From the NCBI GenBank assembly GCA_018857735.1, contig JABMCL010002394.1, positions 415,001 through 479,000 of the forward strand: a DNA stretch of 64,000 nt, in the 5' to 3' direction. The notes beneath the pieces are model-generated. The model had not been told where the DNA came from and searched no databases. It was given only the letters and a program-made list of their open reading frames with translations. This DNA comes from Alviniconcha marisindica (lineage: Eukaryota > Mollusca > Gastropoda > Provannidae). Numbering within the stretch: position 1 is the stretch's first letter; every line of letters starts with the position of its first letter. The position numbers and the translations under genes were made by a program. Shown here one piece after another: positions 42,076 through 54,859 of this stretch.

Positions 42076-42094
42076 GATTCTGAATGAGCGACTG

Positions 42095-42390
42095 TAGCCT
42101 TTTATAGCGCGTTTTTTGAATATCCATCTAGGTAGTATACTTGCAGTGCTATTTAGTTGTTGCTTGTCTGGTGCCACATGAAGCTGCTGCCGTCTCGGGG
42201 CATGTTCTGTATAATTATGCCATACAACCTTGTACCAGTTTACAATGTCACTTCAAGTTCATGCAATGCCACATACGTAAGGTGCCTGCGTGTTTAGCTG
42301 TAACCTGCCACCTGTCACCTGCACGTTTGACAGAAAAACCGGGACCTTTTAGTGCTACTGCGGTAACACAGGGGTGAAACGGTACCGAAA
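42095..42390 (-). mobile_element. 0.3-kb SINE-like repeat, copy 2 (inverted)
   Basis: Reverse complement of the repeat at 18784-19140, including the TGTGTTACCGCAGTAGCACT start and the GGATATTCAAAAAACGCGCT block near the end. Confidence 0.8.
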
Positions 42391-43900
42391 TAAGAGTCAA
42401 CACAAAACGTTGACGCTGGAGGCGACATTTTTTGTGACATTAGTTATACATGTTGTTGATTAAAAAAAATTGAATTAAAAGACATTTTTTTGCCCGAGAC
42501 GGATTGGGGACGGGGGTCCGGGTCCATCTCCTCTTTCCCGTCAGCTCCTTGGGTTTCTGACTTGGCAAAAGGCCAGTGACATTTAAAAGGACAAGTCCAA
42601 GGTTTGGGGTGTTTTGAACGATTTCCCGTTAAAGTTCGCTAGAACAATGATGTGGTGAAATTTGATCTGAGGGTTATAACTGCAAAAACAGGCTTTTTCT
42701 GCGTACCGAAAGCGTCGCCATGACCGAAAATCATGTGCACTTGCCACTACACAATCGGGGGATCCGTGCAAAATGGCTAGTACCCACAGGGTAACCGATT
42801 GGAAAAAAATCCAGTTCGAATCTCCAAGGATGAAGCTCCGACGCTTTTTGTCATAGCGGGGGCCTTTTTTTTTTTTCCCTCCTTGTTATTCCATCTTTCG
42901 ATCTTGTTAGTGCGTGGCGTTTCGTTTTTTTCGTTCTGTTTACTCTAGTTTCCAACGGCAAAAATCGCGGGGACCTGCCTTTTATTGGTTTTTTTATTTT
43001 ATTTTCCCAGTTTAGCCTTGTTTTTTTCATCATATGTAAAATGAAAAGGTTAGCCTTGTTTGTTTCATCATATGTAAAAATGAAAAAGTTTTGTTCGTTC
43101 TAGTTCAATAAACTAGCGATTTCATTGCCTCCCTGGGTTAGGGTTTGGGGTTGGGCTAGTTACCGGTTCTTGCCATTCACTGTTTTTTCTCTTGGCTTGC
43201 CCTTTTGTTTCTCGAGTTATATCGTTCATTTACGATGTACGAGTGAGGGGGATAGTCTCGAGTTACTCTCATTCTTTCTTTGTGTGGGGTAGTTCGTGAG
43301 CGTCTGTTGCCCTGCCGTGTTGTTGTCACTGCTAAGTGGGTTGTATCGTGTACACGGATTACGTGTATCCAGCCTTTGTCCCGTTGCTCGCTGACATTAC
43401 TTGCCTCTCTTTCTTTTCAGAAAGTGTTGTTGTTTTCTCTCTCTTTTCCCTTTCTTTTTCACATGCGTTCTTTCTTTTTTATCTTTGGTTTATTGGCCAT
43501 TTCGTACCCGCCTGTTAGCTTGCCTGATTAGGGCAGCCATTTTGTATTTCTCTTGTCGTCTGCATTTGTTTACATCCCGATGCTTTGTCATCAGTAGTCC
43601 TGATTAGCATTTTACTTTATCAGTCCGCAGCCTTTGTTTTTGTAGATGGAAGCCGGGTTAGTGAGAGGTTAGTTTAGAGTTAGTTATGGTTAGTTTGGCT
43701 TTCCATCTGTTTGTCGTTGGCACAGTTATTTTTGCTCTGTGCGTTTATGACTGTAGTCGTCCACTCCTTTGTTGCAGACAGTAGTCTATTAGACTGTTGT
43801 GATTTGGTGGTGTTTTTTGTTGTAGTTTTTTTCCACCTTATGCTTGCAGGTAGGCAATCGTTTAGTGTTTTGAGGTGGTTTCAGCTGTTTTGTTTCTTTC
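42391..43900. other. No gene recognised
   Basis: Holds homopolymer-rich sequence (to about 43,000) and direct repeats such as TTGTTTCATCATATGTAAAA. GCTTGCCTGATTAGGGCAGC at 43519 recurs at 43919 at the end of the THAP frame. Confidence 0.5.
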
Positions 43901-43908
43901 ATTTGGTG

Positions 43909-44489
43909 TCAGCTGATTGCTTGCCTGATTAGGGCAGCCATTTTTCGTTTGCCACCAGCATTTGTGATTTGGTCTTTCTTTCTTTGCCACAGGCATTTGT
44001 GGTCTGTTCTTTCTTTCTTTCTTTGCCACAGGCATTTGTGGTATAATCTCTTTCTTTCACGGCCTTTTCTGCCGTAGGCATTCGTGTTAGACTTTTGTCT
44101 TTGCCTTGTTAGCGCTTGTTTCAGGGTATCAGTGTATCTCTCAATTTTTGGTATCATGCTGTGCGCTTGCTGCTCGTCAGCTTCATCCTTGGAGATTCGA
44201 ACTGGAATTTTTTCCAAGTCGGTTATCCTGTGGACAGCCCTACAAATTCCGCTTGGAAGCAAACCCCATTTGGTATTCCGTCATAAAGTTTACGAAATCG
44301 CACTCAGCGAACTGCTCGCTACACAAATGGGCGTGACTGAGGCGCAGCATCAAAGTCAGCTCGTTTGAATTGTACAAATTTGACCCATTTTCGCCTCACA
44401 GCGGGTCGATTCCGCGGGAACTCGTGCATAGTTATGCTTTGGGTTGCTTGTGAGTTGTTACAGTTTGCTGCAACACAGGAGGCCGGCAT
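43909..44489 (-). pseudogene. THAP zinc-finger domain gene, frameshifted
   Basis: THAP domains are C2CH zinc fingers that bind DNA, common in chromatin factors and P-element-type transposases. From the ATG at 44489 it encodes MPASCVAANC, then HEFPRNRPAVRRKWVKF. After one frameshift near 44335 it reads LCSEQFAECDF and GFASKRNL, and after a second shift RAVHRITDLEKIPVRISKDE followed by a basic, lysine- and arginine-rich tail to the stop near 43909. The usual CSEHF histidine is replaced by glutamine. The tail contains a repeated KCLWQRKKE. The order of blocks is right for THAP; the frame breaks may be real or consensus errors. Confidence 0.75.
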
Positions 44490-44977
44490 GGTTAGAGCTT
44501 TTTGTCGACCACACACATACACATTCAATGAACAATCTAAGATAGCAACCGCACTGACTCCCCAGACTGACGTTACTTCCGAGAAAGTCACGTGACTGAT
44601 GGAGAACCCGAGACAGCAGTCCCGGCCAGCCTACAGAAAATAAATTCGATTAAAAACCAACATAAACATTTATTTTTATTTTTTATTTAATTAAATCTCA
44701 AACTAGTGACTCATTTGTCAATCATTTCGATTGTCATTTTGCATACTTAGAAACCTTGGACTTTTCCTTTAACATCCACGGAAACCTAATACGGTTTATT
44801 AGGGACAACAAAAGTTGGAAATTCTTCTTTCTTTCACGATGCTTAATTTCTGCAGAATCCACATGTTCAAAGTAAAAACCTTAATATTTTTTATCCTCAA
44901 TGATTGCAGTTTTTTCTTCCAAAATCCGCAGGTTGAGGCGCCTCGCAGAATGCAATGGCGGCGACAGGTTACGGCTG

Positions 44978-45070
44978 ACTGACTAGGCAATCAGCGGTCA
45001 GCTTCGACCACAATGTCAAACTGACCAGCCAATCAGCGGTCAGCTTCGACCATAGTGTCAAACTGACTAG
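44978..45070. repeat. 41-bp minisatellite, left part
   Basis: Units of CCAATCAGCGGTCAGCTTCG plus ACCACAGTGTCAAACTGACT, continued at 45363-45482 after a SINE-like insertion. Confidence 0.85.
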
Positions 45071-45362
45071 CCGCAGTAGCACGTAAAAGACCCCGGTCAT
45101 TCTGCCAAAAGTGCAGGTGGCAGGTTACAACTAAATACGCATGCAATTTACGTATGTGGCTTTGCATGAAGTGACATGGTGCATGGTTGTATGGTGTACA
45201 CAGAACGCGCCGAGATGGCAGCTGTTTCGTGTGGCACCAACCATGCCAGCGCTGTAAGTACACCACTTCGGTGGATATTCAAAAACGCGCTATAAAAAGC
45301 TAGCGCAGTGAGTCTGCTCGAGAGCGGAGAATAGCGCTATATAAAAGTGATCAACAACAACA
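45071..45362 (+). mobile_element. 0.3-kb SINE-like repeat, copy 3
   Basis: Starts CCGCAGTAGCACGTAAAAGA and ends AGCGCTATATAAAAGTGATC with (CAA)n. It sits inside the 41-bp minisatellite and lacks the first 40 bp or so present in copies 1 and 2. Confidence 0.85.
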
Positions 45363-45482
45363 ACTAGCCAATCAGCGGTAAGCTTCGAACACAGTGTGGA
45401 ACTGACTAGCCAATAAGCGGTCAGCTTCGACCGCAGTGTCAAACTCACTAGCCAATCAGCGGTCAGCTTCGAATACAATGCC
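45363..45482. repeat. 41-bp minisatellite, right part
   Basis: Three further units of the array at 44978-45070. Confidence 0.85.
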
Positions 45483-45549
45483 GATGAAGCGGAACATTTC
45501 GCTCTCCGTGAGTTGGGGTGGGGTGGGGGGGGGGGGGGCGGAGTCTGTT

Positions 45550-46767
<1,218 letters not shown>

Positions 46768-46800
46768 CACAAACATTTTGATGTGGGTTCTCTGTCTGCA

Positions 46801-46895
46801 GAAAAAGAAAAATGCTGGAGAAGGAAGAGCGGGAGAGCAACAAGAAAGGAATGAAACGAAAAAGAGAGCACGTCGACAGTGATTAAACAAAGGTA
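46801..46895 (+). other. Candidate small terminal exon, basic peptide
   Basis: Flanked by an acceptor (ctgtctgcag) and a donor (AAAG/gtaag). One frame reads KMLEKEERESNKKGMKRKRE and stops after HVDSD, resembling a nuclear localisation tail. No partner exon was found, so it is uncertain. Confidence 0.25.
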
Positions 46896-46984
46896 AGACG
46901 GCGTTTTTTATTTAACAAAAATTATGATACTGTCAAACACAGATATTATTTCCACACAAGGTGAAAATACTAATGACAGACCCC

Positions 46985-47107
46985 AGCAATGTTTTCGACC
47001 TGTTGTTGCTAGTGTTCTTATCCAGTTTCGTTTTTTCCTACTACTATTATCACTGCTTCTACAATACTAAAATTACTGCTACCGTTCTCTTTTCATTAAA
47101 ATCCGAT

Positions 47108-47144
<37 letters not shown>

Positions 47145-47262
47145 AATGGTAGTACCGAATTTCAGTCGGTCATGTCAGCTCTGAGACGTGCCAGTCTGTA
47201 CCGAGACGAAGCCGAACGAGGCGTGTCGGAGAGCCTGCCGAGCCAAGCTAGCACTAGCACGA
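46985..47262 (+). repeat. MSAVS / (CT)n module, copy 1 (truncated)
   Basis: Contains TACTGCTACCGTTCTCTTTT, a (CT)n tract, then the start of the conserved segment GAGACGAAGCCGAACGAGGC. It is fused at about 47262 directly to retroelement sequence homologous to 52181 onwards. Confidence 0.85.
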
Positions 47263-48795
47263 CGGAGTGGCGGCGAGTGAAGCAAGCCATGCCGACCGAG
47301 ACGAGGTAACAACCAACGACAAAGGTGACAACGCCACCAGCAACACAAACATCAGAGGGGAATGAATCCCCAACGGAACGTGCACTTGCCGAAAACCCGG
47401 CTATGTCAAGGCAGCCGGAGCAGTGTCACGGACTTCACGCTCAGATCGGGCACGCAAGCCACGTGCTCTCAATCAAGCCAGTATCTCGGACACTTTCAAA
47501 AGAGTGCAAGTGAGCGGCAAGTTAAGCAGCGTCACAAACCAAGAAACCGACAGGGGACTATCACTGTCGCAGGCGAAAAGATGCAGCTCCACAAAAAGAT
47601 AGGAAACTGGCCGGGCCCCAAGGAATACATACCTGAAACACAGCACGCATGTAGATATACCGAACACACTTGACAATGTCCAGAGTACAGGGTCTGTACT
47701 TTCATCTTTTTCTTCCATTAATGGTAAAATGACTCTTGATATTTGTAGTAGAACATTTCTGGGCTGCTCTCCAAATTATACAATGTTGCGTTTGTGAATT
47801 ACATCACATCTGTTGATTTCGTATGCTTAAAGGAAACATATATTGCGTCTGATTTTGATTCAGGGATTTTGGTCTTTTGTTGCCAAAGCTAAAAAGGTTT
47901 CATAGCACGGAAGACTGTCAGGGGGCGTGTTGGTACTTGTAAGGAAACGTTTTTTACCGTTCGTGGAGCAATGCACGTTGATGTGGGCAATGTGGTAGTG
48001 CTACGAATGAAGAAGGCTTTATTGGAACAGATAAGGATGTAATGTTTATCGCTGCATGTCTGCCACCCTATGACTCGAACTACCGGAAAGTAACGCAGCA
48101 CGGTTATTGTGTGGAGATCACTGAAAAGTGCGTTATGGACCTGCATGATGTAACCGGCGATTTCTCTCTGCTCCTGTGTGGTGACCTAAATGCTCGGACT
48201 GCATCAGAGAACTATAATCAAGTTCAAGATGATTGCGAAGACGTATTTGCTCAAGTGTGCGACTGCTTCCCCAGGAAATCCCAGGATAATCACACGAACG
48301 TTTTCAGCCAACAGCTAATAGAATTGTGTAACATGTGTGAGTGTCTCATTCTAAACGGTCTGTCGGAGCATGGGTTTGATGACAGCTGTACTTTTGTCTC
48401 ATACTTCGGATCAAGTCTTGTAGACTATTTCCTTTAGTCTTGCGATATGTTATCCTCCGTATGCATTACTTCCTAAGAAATTAAAAACATGATCGAATCT
48501 GATCACCTTCCCGTTGTCTTAGCCATTAATGTATCACAGAACGCTGCACTTGCCGTTGCTCGGAGTAACACCATTCTGAACCCACCAGCAATGCAACAAC
48601 CAAATAACGCGGTCAGTAGCCTACACCACTTAGGTGGATATTAAAAAACGCGCTATAAAAAAAAAGAGAAATAGTCGATAGTTTAGAATCACATGCAATA
48701 TGAGCGCAGTGAGTCTGTTCGCTGAGAGGAACATTAAGTAAGTAAGTTGGTGTTTTACGACCAGTCAACCATTCCAGAGTAAAAAATAACCTATA
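47263..48795 (+). mobile_element. Non-LTR element copy A: ORF1 3' end and endonuclease
   Basis: About 95% or more identical to 52181-53715. The frame at 48042-48437 encodes an endonuclease/exonuclease/phosphatase domain with LLLCGDLNART, then LIELCNMCECLILNGL, CTFVSYFGSSLVDYFL and, after a stop, ESDHLPVVLAI. Upstream it carries YITSVDFVCLKETYI. No reverse transcriptase follows; instead there is a GGTGGATATTAAAAAACGCG tail and a GTTGGTGTTTTACGACCAGT fragment. Confidence 0.85.
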
Positions 48796-48804
48796 TAAAA
48801 GCAA

Positions 48805-48932
48805 ATGTTTTTAAATTATTTTTGGCCTGTTGCTAGTGTTCTTATCAAGTTGCGGTATTTCCTACTACTATTATCACTGCTTCTCACTAATACTGAAATT
48901 ACTGCTACCGTTCTCTTTTCACTAAAATCCTT

Positions 48933-48994
<62 letters not shown>

Positions 48995-49310
48995 CATAAA
49001 TGGTACCTGCATTTAAGTAGGTCATGTCAGCTGTGAGCCGTGCCAGTCTGTACTGAGACGAAGCCGAACGAGGCGTGTCGGAGAGCCTGCCGAGCCAAGC
49101 TAGCACTAGCGTGCTCAGCAGTGCCGACGCAGAGCCTGCAGTCATTCCCATGACATCCGACACTTGCCGAGTCGTGTGGAACTCTGGATGTGAGCCGTGC
49201 CGCGCTCTTATTTGACAGACCTGCCTGCATTTGATAATGTCCTAGAGTTTCTTTTTCCCACTGACTCAGTGTTGCAATAGTGTTTTCAGTTTCGATAATG
49301 GGTGTGTGTT

Positions 49311-49316
<6 letters not shown>
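48805..49316 (+). repeat. MSAVS / (CT)n module, copy 2
   Basis: Full module: TACTGCTACCGTTCTC, (CT)n at about 48938-48990, the 63-codon MSAVSRASLY frame (here broken by TGA), and TGATAATGTCCTAGAGTTTC leading to a second (CT)n at 49316-49400. Confidence 0.88.
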
Positions 49317-49387
<71 letters not shown>

Positions 49388-49554
49388 CCCTCTCTCTCTC
49401 ATAGCGTCCTCCAAGCTCATTTCAACGGCATAGTTCCTCATCTGACAAGGTGTACATACAAGTGTGACTGTGACGTGTGTTTTTTTCTTTCCCATTTTCT
49501 TTTATAGTTGAATACGCTTAAGTCGAACTTGCTGGGGAATTTTCTTCTTAACAT

Positions 49555-49719
49555 TCTTAAAGTACCAGCCATGCAACAACCAAATAGGTGGATATTAAAA
49601 CACTCGCTATAGAAAGTAAAATGTGATAGTCACTCATTCAGATTCACATGCGACATGAGCGTATAGTGTGACTGGTCGAGTTACTGCTACCGTTACTGCT
49701 ACCGTTCTCTTCTACTAAA

Positions 49720-49792
<73 letters not shown>
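49555..49792 (+). repeat. Module remnants and (CT)n, copy 3
   Basis: CCATGCAACAACCAAATAGG with GGTGGATATTAAAACACTCG (tail fragment), then TACTGCTACCGTTCTCTTCT and a (CT)n tract at about 49723-49790, directly upstream of the ORF1 leader. Confidence 0.75.
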
Positions 49793-49793
<1 letters not shown>

Positions 49794-50167
49794 CTCGGGG
49801 GGTGGACTGTTATCACCGTGGCGAGAACCTTGAGTCGCACGTTTTTTTTCCAAACCGCTGCAGGAAATTAGCGATTTTTCGATAATTAGCTCCGTCCGAC
49901 GAAGTTAATCACGTTCACATCGAAAACTTTCAAAACGAAGCAGACGACACACACACACGTGTGCGGCAAGACATGAACTCACAAGCTGGTTTACCTGTGT
50001 GACACTGTCAGTACTATACTGTTTGTTTGTCGTCTTGCTGACAAAGTGCATGGATGTTGAGAAGGACCTCGACGAAAACTTCGTGACTCTCATGCAGAAT
50101 GTACACTGGCGGTTTTCTCAGATTATGCAGGGCGTATGCACACACATCTGCACACATCAACAGCAAG

Positions 50168-52577
50168 ATGGATGAGAACTTTGGAAGTCTGGAACGAACT
50201 CTAGGTCAACTCACAGCAGACGTGAACAAACTGAAGCAATATGTCGTCAAGGACAGAGAAGATATACAACTAATGCAAGAAGACGATGACAAATTCTGGA
50301 GCGATCGGAACGACTGGAACAAGAATTCAACTCAATAGACGTGGATGCCAGGAGGTGCAATCTGAATTTCTTGGAGTAAGGGAACCGATAAGAGACGACT
50401 ACAGAGCAACGCCAACGTGATCGTTGACGCAGCTCCTCTCGAACCTGGGAACATTCCGACATATTACAGAGAGCGCACCGGATCGGCGCCCGCAGACAGT
50501 GCAGTGACCAGCCACAGCCTCTGATCGTGGAATTCCACAGGTGGAGCGACCGAATGGAAATCCTGACCGACGGAGCCCTCAGGGATCTACTCAGACAAGA
50601 AGAGATCCGAGTCGCGTCTGATTTGACCACTCGACAAAGGAACGAGATCCAGTTCTACCACCAGCAAGGCAAACTCGCCTATTTCAAGAATGGCAAACTG
50701 CGGGTTGAAGACAGACGACCGCACCCTTCCCAGCGCAGTCAACAGGAACACCGCAGCTACCACGACGACCATGATTTCCGAGATCACGAGCACTGGCCGC
50801 TTCCTCATCGCATAGATCGAGAAGTCGGAAGTCTGGAACCAGCTCTCACACAAGAAATGGCAAGATGACAGAAATCAGACGAGAAGAGGTGAAGACGATT
50901 CTCGCTACAAGTACCGTGGTCAGCAAAGGGAGCGGAATACGAGCGACCGGAACAGCCCGTCCAACCAGCCCAGGCACTACGATCATGGCCGCCGCCACCA
51001 GCAGCGAGATGGGTGGGACGATCACCGGAACAGCCAGGAAGTGGAAAATTCAAGCCGCCGACGACAGGACCCACACCCACAACCGTATCATGATCATCGC
51101 CCGGACAGGAACCGTGAGATGGACTACGGCATCCCACGGACCGACCACGCCAACCTGGGGGAAGGCTTCAAGTGGAGTTACGACAGCTGGGGCAGACCGT
51201 TCGACGAACAGCAGACTAAACTGTACAGTGGTGCCGAGAGTCGCCACACTCACACTAACAGCCAGTCTGTCACAGTCAGCTGCCAAGCATGAGATGTCCA
51301 CAGGGGACCAACAGGCGGTCGCGAACACAGTAGCGAAGGAGGCCAGAGCAACATTGGCAGAGACGCACACCACATCACCGACCCCCGCAACATTATACAC
51401 GGCAGCAGGCCGGCATAGAGTGAAGTCGTCAAGTCACGCACAGCCCCAGTGTCATAGTTCAGGAGCTTTGTGAGAGTCGAGGTGGCCGTCCTGGGCTGTC
51501 CGTCCTAACGAGCCTTCTGGTTTCCGTGGACGTAAAGCTATATTGAACCATGCTTCGGCATTGGTCACAGCTTGTGTCAACTGACATCTGAGGACATTAA
51601 GCACCACTACCTACCTACCAGCCCCAGTGACCACAGGCCATGCAGACAGACGACGCAGTGGGGCGAAGCACAGATGGGGAAAGTGCAGAGGAAGGAACTG
51701 AAGGACAACCAGACGTCGACTCCTAAATCGAGAACAACGCAGCCTCAAACCCTTCTGCATTTGATGCCAGTGGGATGCAGCACATCGCCGACAGCAACAC
51801 GGATCACCCTCTCACCCCTGACGACGCACTTCAGTCCAGGCGACGCACTAAGCATCCCCGACACTGCATCCATCAGCATCACACTGCTCAGGACGGCAAT
51901 GAAGAAGACGCAGTGACAGGGATGCCGAAGAACGATGCAGGCGACTCCAACACCTCTAGACCGCACAACGACAACACCAGAGTGGAACGCGACTATGAAG
52001 ATGACAACCCCACGCACCTCCTCGAAGCTACGGAGGAGAGATTAACACATACAAAGAGCAACGGCCTCGGCAGCCCATACCCGCGATCCACAACGGACCA
52101 CACCCTCGGCGGTGAAACCCTTTCAGCGGCCTCCGATCAGCCACAACATGCAGACACCACTAGTGCTGCCAGTGACAACGACGGAGTGGCGGTGGGTGAA
52201 GCAAGCCATGCCGACCGAGACGAGAAAGGTGACAACGCCACCAGCAACACAAACACCAGAGGGGAATGAATCCCCAACGAAACGTGCACTTGCCGAAAAC
52301 CCGGCTATGTCAAGGCAGCCGGAGCAGTGTCACGGACTTCACGCTCAGATCGGGCACGCAAGCCACGTGCTCTCAATCAAGACAGTATCTCGGACACTTT
52401 CAAAAGAGTGCAAGTGAGCGGCAAGTCAAGCAGCGTCACAAACCAAGAAACCGACAGGGGACTATCACTGTCACAGGCGAAAAGATGCAGCTCCACAAAA
52501 AGATAGGAAACTGGCCGGGCCCCAAGGAATACATACCTGAAAGACAGCACGCATGTAGATATACCGAACACACTTGA
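50168..52577 (+). mobile_element. Non-LTR element copy B: L1-type ORF1 region
   Basis: From the ATG at 50168 (MDENFGSLERTLGQLTADVN) there is a coiled coil. After a shift it reads EFNSIDVDARRCNLNFLGV, then AHRIGARRQC and LIVEFHRWSDRMEILTDGAL, RNEIQFYHQQGKLAYFKNGK. This is the coiled coil, RRM and C-terminal domain order of L1 ORF1p (Transposase_22), an RNA-binding chaperone. A His-, Arg- and Asp-rich tail follows to 51292, then an acidic Ser/Thr/Asp-rich stretch (51640-52269). A basic 103-codon frame (52266-52577) overlaps its stop as ATGA. Several frameshifts. Confidence 0.8.
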
Positions 52578-52639
52578 CAATGTCCAGAGTACAGGGTCTG
52601 TACTTTCATCTTTTTCTTCCATTAATGGTAAAATGACTC

Positions 52640-53715
52640 TTGATATTTGTCGTAGAACATTTCTGGGCTGCTCTCCAAATTATACAATGTTGCGTTTGTG
52701 AATTACATCACATCTGTTGATTTTGTATGCTTAACGGAAAAATATATTGCGTCTGATTTTGATTCAGGGATTTTGGTCTTTTGTTGCCAAAGCTAAAAAG
52801 GTTTCATAGCACGGAAGACTGTCAGGTGGCGTGTTGGTACTTGTAAGGAAACGTTTTTTACCGTTCGTGGAGCAATGCACGTTGATGTGGGCAATGTGGT
52901 AGTGCTACGAATGAAGAAGGCTTTATTTGGAACAGATAAAGATGTAACGTTTATCGCTGCATGTCTGCCACCCTATGACTCGAACTACTGGAAAGTAACG
53001 CAGCACAGTTATTGTGTGGAGATCACTGAAAAGTGTGTTATGGACCTGCATGATGTAACCGACGATTTCTCTCTGCTCCTGTGTGGTGACCTAAATGCTC
53101 GGACTGCATCAGAGAACTATAATCAAGTTCAAGATGATTGCGAAGACGTATTTGCTCAAGTGTGCGACTGCTTCCCCAGGAAATCCCAGGATTTTTTTTC
53201 TATTTTTCTTCTTCAGCCAACAGCTAATAGAATTGTGTAACATGTGTGAGTGTCTCATTCTAAACGGTCTGTCGGAGCATGGGTTTGATGACAGCTGTAC
53301 TTTTGTCTCATACTTCGGATCAAGTCTTGTAGACTATTTCCTTTAGTCTTGCGATATGTTATCCTCTGTATGCATTACTTCCTAAGAAATTAAAAACATG
53401 ATCGAATCTGATCACCTTCCCGTTGTCTTAGCCATTAATGTATCACAGAACGCTGCACTTGCCGTTGCTCGGAGTAACACCATTCTGAACCCACCAGCAA
53501 TGCAACAACCAAATAACGCGGTCAGTAGCCTACACCACTTAGGTGGATATTAAAAAACGCGCTATAAAAAAAGAAAGATAGTCGATAGTTTAGAATCACA
53601 TGCAATATGAGCGCAGTGAGTCTGTTCGCTGAGAGGAACATTAAGTAAGTAAGTTGGTGTTTTACGACCAGTCAACCATTCCAGAGTAAAAAATAACGCT
53701 ATATAAAAGCAAATG
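52640..53715 (+). mobile_element. Non-LTR element copy B: endonuclease domain, no reverse transcriptase
   Basis: Same endonuclease as copy A (VTFIAACLPPYDSNYWK, LLLCGDLNART). A T-rich replacement at about 53190-53215 disrupts the frame before QQLIELCNMCECLILNGL. It ends with ESDHLPVVLAI and the same non-coding tail as copy A. Confidence 0.85.
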
Positions 53716-53849
53716 TTTTTTAAATTATTTTTGGCCTGTTGTTAGTGTTCTTATCAAGTTGCGGTATTTCCTACTACTATTATCACTGCTTCTACACTGA
53801 ATACTGAAATTACTGCTACCGTTCTCTTTTCACTAAAATCCTATTACCC

Positions 53850-53904
<55 letters not shown>

Positions 53905-54221
53905 AATGGTAGTACCTGCATTTAAGTAGGTCATGTCAGCTGTGAGCCGTGCCAGTCTGTACCGAGACGAAGCCGAACGAGGCGTGTCGGAGAGCCTGCC
54001 GAGCCAAGCTAGCACTAGCGTGCTCAGCAGTGCCGACGCAGAGCTTGCAGTCATTCCCATGACATCCGACACTTGCCGAGTCGTGTGGAGCTCTGGATGT
54101 GAGCCGTGCCGCGCTCTTATTTGACAGACCTGCCTGCATTTGATAATGTCCTAGAGTTTTTTTTTCCCCACTGACTCAGTGTTGCAATAGTGTTTTCAGT
54201 TTCGATAATGGGTGTGTGTTT

Positions 54222-54245
<24 letters not shown>
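53716..54245 (+). repeat. MSAVS / (CT)n module, copy 4, with intact 63-codon frame
   Basis: Like copy 2 but with the small frame open from 53933 to 54124. The frame starts MSAVSRASLYRDEAERGV and ends CEPCRALI. (CT)n tracts at about 53850-53900 and 54223-54245. Confidence 0.85.
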
Positions 54246-54253
<8 letters not shown>

Positions 54254-54289
54254 CTCTTTTTCCCTTTTTCCCTTCTACCCCCACCATCA

Positions 54290-54845
54290 TTCTGACACAA
54301 AGATTATGCGAGCGGTTGGAAGACAACAACAAAATCGTAGAAATGAAGCTGGTTTTAGAAAAAGGATATTCGACCACGGTTCAAGTCTTTACATTGTACG
54401 CCATTACACACAAATATTTGTGTAGACAATGTGGAAAACTGTATGTTGATTTCTTAGACCTAAAAACGAAAAAAAGGTTTCGACAACAGTCAAAGTTTGT
54501 CTTCTGTGAGGGTGAACGGCGAATTTACCAATATGTTCGACAGTCCCCAAGGTCTCAGACAATGATGTGGGCACACTCCCAGCATCGCCATCCGGCATCC
54601 TCCTCCAAACTCTGCCAGATTTAGTTACATTACTGAAGGGGCACTCTTTATCTCCGCGCAGCTGTCCACCGACGCGGTCAGCGCCCTCCGAAATGTTTCG
54701 GTACCAATAAGCAACCTGGATACAACCCAGCGCCCAAGCACCTACGTAAACATGAGACGCATCCGCCCCGAATTTTATGTTCTTCCGCTGAGGAATCCTT
54801 CCAGGTTTAAAGGGTGTACCACACGAGGACACAAGTTGGCCTAAA
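54290..54845 (+). other. Coding-like segment of unknown identity
   Basis: The plus strand reads HKYLCRQCGKLYVDFLDLKT in one frame and, after a shift, ITEGALFISAQLSTDAVSAL ending CTTRGHKLA before a stop. The minus strand is also open for 150 codons over 54404-54856. I cannot decide the strand and recognise no family. It follows the fourth module directly, so it may be part of a retroelement. Confidence 0.3.
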
Positions 54846-54859
54846 ACAGGCTTCATATG

